Of a DNA stretch of 64,000 nt, positions 58,902 through 64,000 are shown one piece after another. The stretch is from Parietaria judaica (taxonomy: Eukaryota; Streptophyta; Magnoliopsida; Rosales; Urticaceae): assembly GCA_954871525.1 (NCBI GenBank), contig OX940863.1, positions 4,378,001-4,442,000 of the forward strand. Reading direction: 5' to 3'. Position 1 is the stretch's first letter. The number at the start of each line of letters is the position of its first letter. A program made the position numbers and the translations under genes. Below the pieces are notes generated by a model. It did not search any database, was not told the origin of the DNA, and saw only the letters and a list, made by a program, of their open reading frames with translations.

Positions 58902-60253
58902 TCAAAATATCGACAATATCACAAGTCTCTCCTTTAAATGCATGGAAATTAATTACCGTTCTATATATCTCAATCTAATAGAATATAGCAAATCGTTTCG
59001 TCATTCATGTTACCTTAGCCAATTTTTTCCTTCTTCTTTTTTTGCCCGTTATTTTGAATACAATTTTTTTATCATTTTAATTTAATACCATGTTCATTTA
59101 ATCAACAAATAATGGACAAAATTATTCATCTTTCATATTTGTTACATATTCATTTTTATGCAATTTTTTTTATAATTCTATTTTATAATATTTGAGTTAT
59201 ATATAAGAAATTAAAAATGATGCAATACAATTTTTTAAACATTCTTTATTAAATTTTCTGCAATTTTGTTAAAACATTTTAATTTCAACACATGCACACG
59301 TTTGTAAACATGTTGTTATTCTTTATTAGAATCATCTGATCCGATCACCAGTACCATTCCTCGGTTCAACAGTGTTACACAGAGCGAAGCGAACAAACAA
59401 ACCCGAAAGTGAGGACTGTACAGAGAGTGATAAGCGAAGACGAGGAAGATGATCCGATGAGATCCTTGTTAGAGTTTACCAGAAAACAGTGGAAGATTCC
59501 TCTTTAATGAGGAAGCGAGAGATTAGAGAGAAAGGAGGAGGACACAAGTTAAGACAAAACCATAATCGGGAACCACACAACTCAAACTCAAGAGCAATGT
59601 TTTGCTTTTGCTTAAGTGGTAGCAGGAGGCATTACTATTAGCAGCACCGATTAACGACTTACAAACGACAACTCGACATTTAATTGATTCTAATTTTCGG
59701 ACTCAAAGCAATAAAAAAGAACGATTATCTCCTCATTGTGGTCGTAGCCACTTGTCGATGCGATGCAGCTTGTCATGTTTCGTTGTTGGTACGTCTTTTC
59801 AAACTGGTAGTCCGTATCATTTAAGATCCAAGATTGTCCCTATCGAGGACTTCTTAAAACAACAAGTACGTAATTTTATCTTCAAATTATTACTTAAAAT
59901 TTTTATCAACATTGTAATTCATTTTTAACTATTAATAATTGGATCAAGTACATTTGAAAAACTTTAAACATTTCAAAACTCAGATTATGTGTGGCACGAA
60001 AATTTTATGGATTCTTCACGATCAACCGTTTATAGCGGGTGTCCTAATCAAAGTCTTTTTTTCTTTTTCAAATTAATCCCAGAGGTGAATGGTTTTATTT
60101 CTATTAGAATGCAGGTGCTATAGAATAAAGTACGTTTCCAGGCCGATTACAACTAGTTTGAGAGTTCCGCGTGTTCCGTTTAAATTTAATACTAAAAATC
60201 AATCATTACATGGTGATAATGGACATGTCATGGTCATAGTGGGAGAAGGCACT
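58902..60253. other. Intergenic sequence with weak coding-like pieces
   Basis: Two short stretches look coding by composition. One near 59415-59508 reads VISEDEEDDPMRSLLEFTRK on the plus strand. The other, near 59735-59869, reads SFQTGSPYHLRSKIVPIEDF and then LKQQ before a GTACGT donor-like site. I cannot assign them to a family, and nothing joins them into a gene. They are probably remnants. Confidence 0.3.
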
Positions 60254-60364
60254 CATTTTTTTTATTTTTTTTGAAGGCAGCTTTGTTGCATGTGGGGATT
60301 GAACTCACAACCTCCACTTTGGAGGTAGTGTGGAATTACCACTAGGCTATCCTAGAAACCACAA
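60254..60364 (-). mobile_element. tRNA-derived SINE
   Basis: On the minus strand GGATAGCCTAGTGGTAATTC gives a Pol III A-box and GGTTGTGAGTTCAATCCCC a B-box at the correct distance. The 3' end is an A-rich tail (AAAAAAAATAAAAAAAA). AAGGCACT flanks the insert at 60246-60253 and 60365-60372. The body is only 111 bases, so it is a short SINE and not a functional tRNA, which would need a cloverleaf. Confidence 0.8.
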
Positions 60365-60372
60365 AAGGCACT

Positions 60373-61653
60373 GACGAGAATATTGTCCTCATTTATTTTG
60401 TCTTTTCATTTAGTATATTGATCAGATTGTATTCCAACGTGTATTATATCTTAGATATATTAGGATATTTTTTACTTACGATATATCCTAGAATTAGGGA
60501 AATCATATACCTACTACCAGTTTTCTACATGTACCGATCTCCTCTTTGAATTGAATAATATACTATTTCTTTTTCTCTCAACCGTTTGTATCTCTCTTTT
60601 TGCCTCCTTATTTCGACTTTCACTATTATTTATTGTCAGTGAAATACACTGCAAGAAATGGAAATCTCGGTTTGTTAGCTTGTGTTTTTTTGTCTGTGGT
60701 TTGTTTCTCGATAATATTTCTAATATGTATATATTTAAATTATTACGATTGAAAATATATTTGAAAGATCATTTCCAACGAGCACTTAAATATGTTAATG
60801 AACATGAGATTCCAAGAATTAAAAATTCTTTGTGTCCAGGACATCTTACAACAAAAAAATTCATTTTGAGCTACTAACAGTTGAATCGAGTACATTTGTT
60901 AAAAACTGTTAAGAATCATTCTTTTCAGTTTTTATTATTAATTGAGCATATATATGCATTGTATTAGTTTAACATAATTATAAAAAATCAATTCAATTTA
61001 TATAGTTTTCCTTCCAAATTTGAGCATCACTTCTATTTTTAAATGGACAATTAAGCTTGATATTTGCACTAAACTTTTTGTATCAATTCTTTATATTTTA
61101 CAATTTTTTAATATGTATATTTATTTATACAGTAATAGAAGCTTGCATAGGATTCTTTTATCTATCACCGATTCTATTCATGCAAGACGCAACTTTGTAA
61201 GATTTTGTCCATGTAATTGGGCCTGGGCTCCACCAGATGATCAAAAGTCAAACACTATGTGTAAAAAGTCAAACTTTTTGGGCACGGCTTGGTCTTAGAT
61301 CCAAATTAAACTTCTTGTTGTTGAATTAATCGTACATGTGTTTGTGTACTGTCACTGACTTGCGACTGATTGTGACAACCACGTGCTTAACATGTGGTTA
61401 CTGAATTGAACCGGTGTGTATACTATCAATTATCATATAGCTTTGTAATTCCTCCTATATTTCACCTAAAAATATCTAAATATAATAAAATAAATTATAA
61501 TTATGAGCTTACTGCTTTTTAATATATATATTTGGGTGAAGATCCAAACTATGTAATTTTATTTATTTGTTTAGAGTCATTGAACTTATTTACACGACTT
61601 GCTAGTCAAATTGTGGATTAGCAATACTTTATCATTAAATATACATTTTTAAG
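60373..61653. other. AT-rich intergenic sequence
   Basis: Open stretches at 60551-60877 and 61020-61298 have no recognisable domain and AT-driven composition. I do not call a gene. Confidence 0.4.
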
Positions 61654-61906
61654 CAGGGCCGATTCTGAGGGGAGGCCGAGTCAGCCCAGGTCTGTATTAA
61701 AAAAATATAAGAGTTTAAACTTGGAGGCCGCCTATTGATATTATAATTATAATTTTTAATTTTTATTAAAAAAATATAAGATCGAGAAATCGAGTATATT
61801 CGAATGAGTTATTAATTTTACAAACATCTTTTGTATGTTGGCATTGATTTTTTTTTTTTAAATTTTGAAAAGGCCCTAGGGCCCAACAAACTCAGGACCG
61901 ACCATG
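61654..61906. mobile_element. hAT-type MITE, second CAGGGCCG copy
   Basis: It starts CAGGGCCGATTCTG and ends CTCAGGACCGACCATG. TTTTTAAG is duplicated exactly at 61646-61653 and 61907-61914. The interior keeps the GGGCCC/CCTAGGGCCC features of 49180-49376 but is more diverged, so it is an older copy of the same family. Confidence 0.8.
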
Positions 61907-61914
61907 TTTTTAAG

Positions 61915-62259
61915 CGATAAAGAACTCTCAATTATATGAAAATTATTAATTCCACCTACTATAAATAGTAATGTAAATATATTGTAATTTATAAGAAGAC
62001 AAATTCAATTCAGCAAATAAAGAAAGATGGATTCATAAGTTGAAAACTTGAAATCAATTAAGTTGCCAAATTTGAAGTGAGTGGCAAAGCATTATATACA
62101 TGCATGGTTACTTAATCTTGGAGAAGGCCTTGTACTAATTAACCATTAATCAATCTGAAGGGTTCATTAAAGTTATTGCTCATCATTGAAGGCCTTGAAA
62201 AGCCACGGAATAACTAATTAGTCGACATTAACCATTAATCAATTTGAGCACACTAATAT
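61915..62259. other. 3' flank of the MATE gene
   Basis: AT-rich, with nothing recognised beyond the likely 3' UTR. Confidence 0.45.
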
Positions 62260-62471
62260 TTAATTATTTAGAAGAGGCTTCTTCTTGCCTTCCCATTTTT
62301 CCAAACGATCCCTCGCCTTCTCCACCTGAGAATAGAAAAAGATGAACAAAAATAGCCGTAAATCAATTTAAATGGAAAACCGAATATACGGATTACCAAA
62401 TCTAAACGTCCAAATCCAAATACACATAAACACACATAAAAAAAAATTGCCCACATATTATTTTCGTACGC

Positions 62472-62507
<36 letters not shown>

Positions 62508-63823
62508 CTTCGTAAAAAGAATATAAATATTATCTAATATTTATTTTCAAAATATGTATTGAAAAATGTATTTGCCTCTAGTAATTTGAGCCTATATTTA
62601 TTATTTTTCTTGCTTAATGATTATGTATAATGGAATTTTATTGTATATATTGAGTAATGCTTGAAAAATATATGTCTATTTTGGTCTTATTCCTTAAAGT
62701 TGAATAATGAATATTTGATAAATGCAAATTTTATAAATTAAATCTAAACTAGAGTATTCAACTTTCGTTTATAAAAAGATGAAAACATAGTATTTAATAT
62801 TATTTTAAAATACTGCACAAAATATACCGCGTTCACTACGTTCGATATAAAATTGAGCGGGTATTGTAACTTTGTAATAATGTTGGTGGATTATAGTCTA
62901 CAATCAATATTATTATATATCCATTTAGAGGTCCAAACTCTTGGGCCTATGGCTTGAACCAGCCCGGCCCAAATACCATTTTATCACAACATACTGATAA
63001 TTTTGATATTGTGTGCGTTTGGCACAGTTTATTTAGTCCTGTTTTTGTTTTTAAAATAAACTAAATCGCTTTTCCCGTGTTTGGCAAAATTGTTTTTTCA
63101 AAAAACACAAAAGCGATTTTAGATTTTTGACATGAATCGTAAAAGCTAGAATTTGTAGCTTTTGGTGTTTTCTAAAAACAAAAATACGGATTTAGTCTGT
63201 TTTAATCTTTTTAGTAGTCTAAATAATTTTTTTTATCAAACGCTAAGTCAGTTTTTGTTACCAACAACAACTGTCCTATAAGCAATTTACCAAACACCTG
63301 TCAGTTTTTTTTTTAAAACAGATTGTTTTTTATAGTAAAACTAAAAATAATTTTTGTAAAAATTAAGATATGCCAAACGGGCCTATTATCATAGGCAATT
63401 CATCAAGATAAATCACTGTAAATAAACTTGTATTATTATTATTATTATTATTATAAGTGTGAGAAATAAATTTAATTGTGAGAAATTAAATACCTCTCTA
63501 TTCCAGTCTGTAAAAATTGTTACCCACAAGAGAATTATAGTCTGCATCAACGTGCCTCCAATCATGCCAGTCCATATCCCCTGCGTATGTAATTTAATTA
63601 CTTTGCTGATTTTTTTAAAAAAATATAAAAATTAAAGAGAGAGGTAAAAAATACAATAAAACATTTACAGTGATTATGAGGTAATAATTGTTAATTAATT
63701 TTACCTTTGCACCGAAGTTGAATTTAAAGCCAAGGAGACAGCCAATGGGAACTCCAACGCCATAGTAGCATCCTACGTTAACGTACGCCACAAATGCTTG
63801 CCATCCACACCCAACAGCCACTC
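62260..63823 (-). CDS. MATE transporter (DETOXIFICATION type), C-terminal part
   Basis: Three last exons are visible on the minus strand: 63823-63705, 63580-63494 and 62325-62260. They join in frame and stop at 62262-62260. They encode [20 protein letters not shown] and [19 protein letters not shown], then [20 protein letters not shown] and TIFTDWNRE, then [19 protein letters not shown]. These are the last two membrane helices and cytosolic tail of plant MATE antiporters, which export organic compounds in exchange for protons or sodium. The start lies beyond the right edge of the window. The last intron (62326-63493) is 1.2 kb and contains a MITE. MATE genes also lie beside the small protein gene in Arabidopsis (At4g21903/21910), from memory. 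Confidence 0.93.
62475..62502. repeat. (TA)n microsatellite in the MATE intron
   Basis: About 14 TA units. Confidence 0.9.
63013..63383. mobile_element. MITE-like element, GTGCGTTTGGC family, copy 2
   Basis: It starts GTGCGTTTGGCACAGTTTAT and ends ATATGCCAAACGGGCC, an inverted pair over GGCCCGTTTGGC. It matches 15911-16271 over its length in the same orientation. It lies inside the last MATE intron. No clear target duplication. Confidence 0.65.
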
Positions 63824-64000
63824 CTATTTATTTATTTAATTAAATAGATTTATTATTCAATTTAATTTACAACAAAAAATAAATAAATAACTAGGTGTTA
63901 CTAATCTAGTTCCTAAGTTAATCAATATATGGTTCATTCGATATTTGATTAATCAGTGAACATACTCATGATTGAAAGAAAAAGAAATAGGTAGTATGTT

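Noticed and set aside
60290..60360. Possible tRNA gene
   Set aside because: A- and B-boxes are present but no cloverleaf can be drawn, and it ends in an A-rich tail with flanking repeats. It is a SINE.
60551..61298. Open frames of 108 and 92 residues
   Set aside because: Composition follows the AT-rich background, and no splice structure or domain is visible.
1..64000. CRISPR arrays, bacterial operons or viral genomes
   Set aside because: No regularly spaced short repeats with unique spacers, no bacterial gene layout, and no viral polyprotein. The sequence is a plant nuclear genome.

Overview
The window is nuclear DNA of a flowering plant, almost certainly a eudicot. Coding sequence is split by many short AT-rich introns, intergenic DNA is very AT-rich, leaders carry CT/GA tracts, and every recognisable protein is a plant gene. 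I cannot name the species. Ten host genes are supported: nine complete or nearly so and one running off the right edge. They sit among plant DNA transposons, Helitron-like DNA, one SINE and one solo LTR.

Layout. 1-9.6 kb: gene-free, mostly a candidate Helitron (861-8250) with a nested hAT-like element and a 344-bp tandem duplication. 9.7-12.3 kb (+): TOM1/TOM3-family membrane protein. 13.4-15.2 kb (-): Derlin, an ER-associated degradation component. 16.5-23.6 kb (+): 18-exon ASPM-like CH/IQ protein. 23.9-24.3 kb (-): class V small heat-shock protein with a heat-shock element. 25.6-27.5 kb (-): MYND zinc-finger protein, divergent from an RBP45/47 RNA-binding protein at 28.2-31.7 kb (+). 33.0-34.4 kb (-): Mediator subunit MED21. 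34.8-40.5 kb: near-complete PIF/Harbinger transposon with both genes, holding a Mutator-like element that itself carries LTR-like sequence. 41.0-41.9 kb (-): AT-hook protein with an apparent frameshift. 44.0-46.2 kb (+): plastid SufB. 46-52 kb: mostly transposon remnants. 52.6-52.9 kb (+): small basic plant protein. 53-62 kb: MITEs, solo LTR, foldback element, SINE. 62.3-63.8 kb (-): last exons of a MATE transporter.

From memory, the gene content matches three Arabidopsis chromosome 4 blocks: TOM1, DER2.1, ASPM-like, HSP15.4, DNA-binding protein, small protein, MATE (about At4g21790-21910); RBP45C with a MYND protein (about At4g27000-27020); and SUFB with MED21 (about At4g04770-04780). The window therefore looks like ancestral gene order kept in one piece. 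The genes do not form one pathway.

The richest unexplained signal is the transposon layer. Several elements have exact target-site duplications readable here. A Mutator-like element inside the Harbinger element carries sequence related to the solo LTR 19 kb away, including TGACGT-type bZIP sites. I found no tRNA, rRNA, CRISPR or clearly novel gene system.
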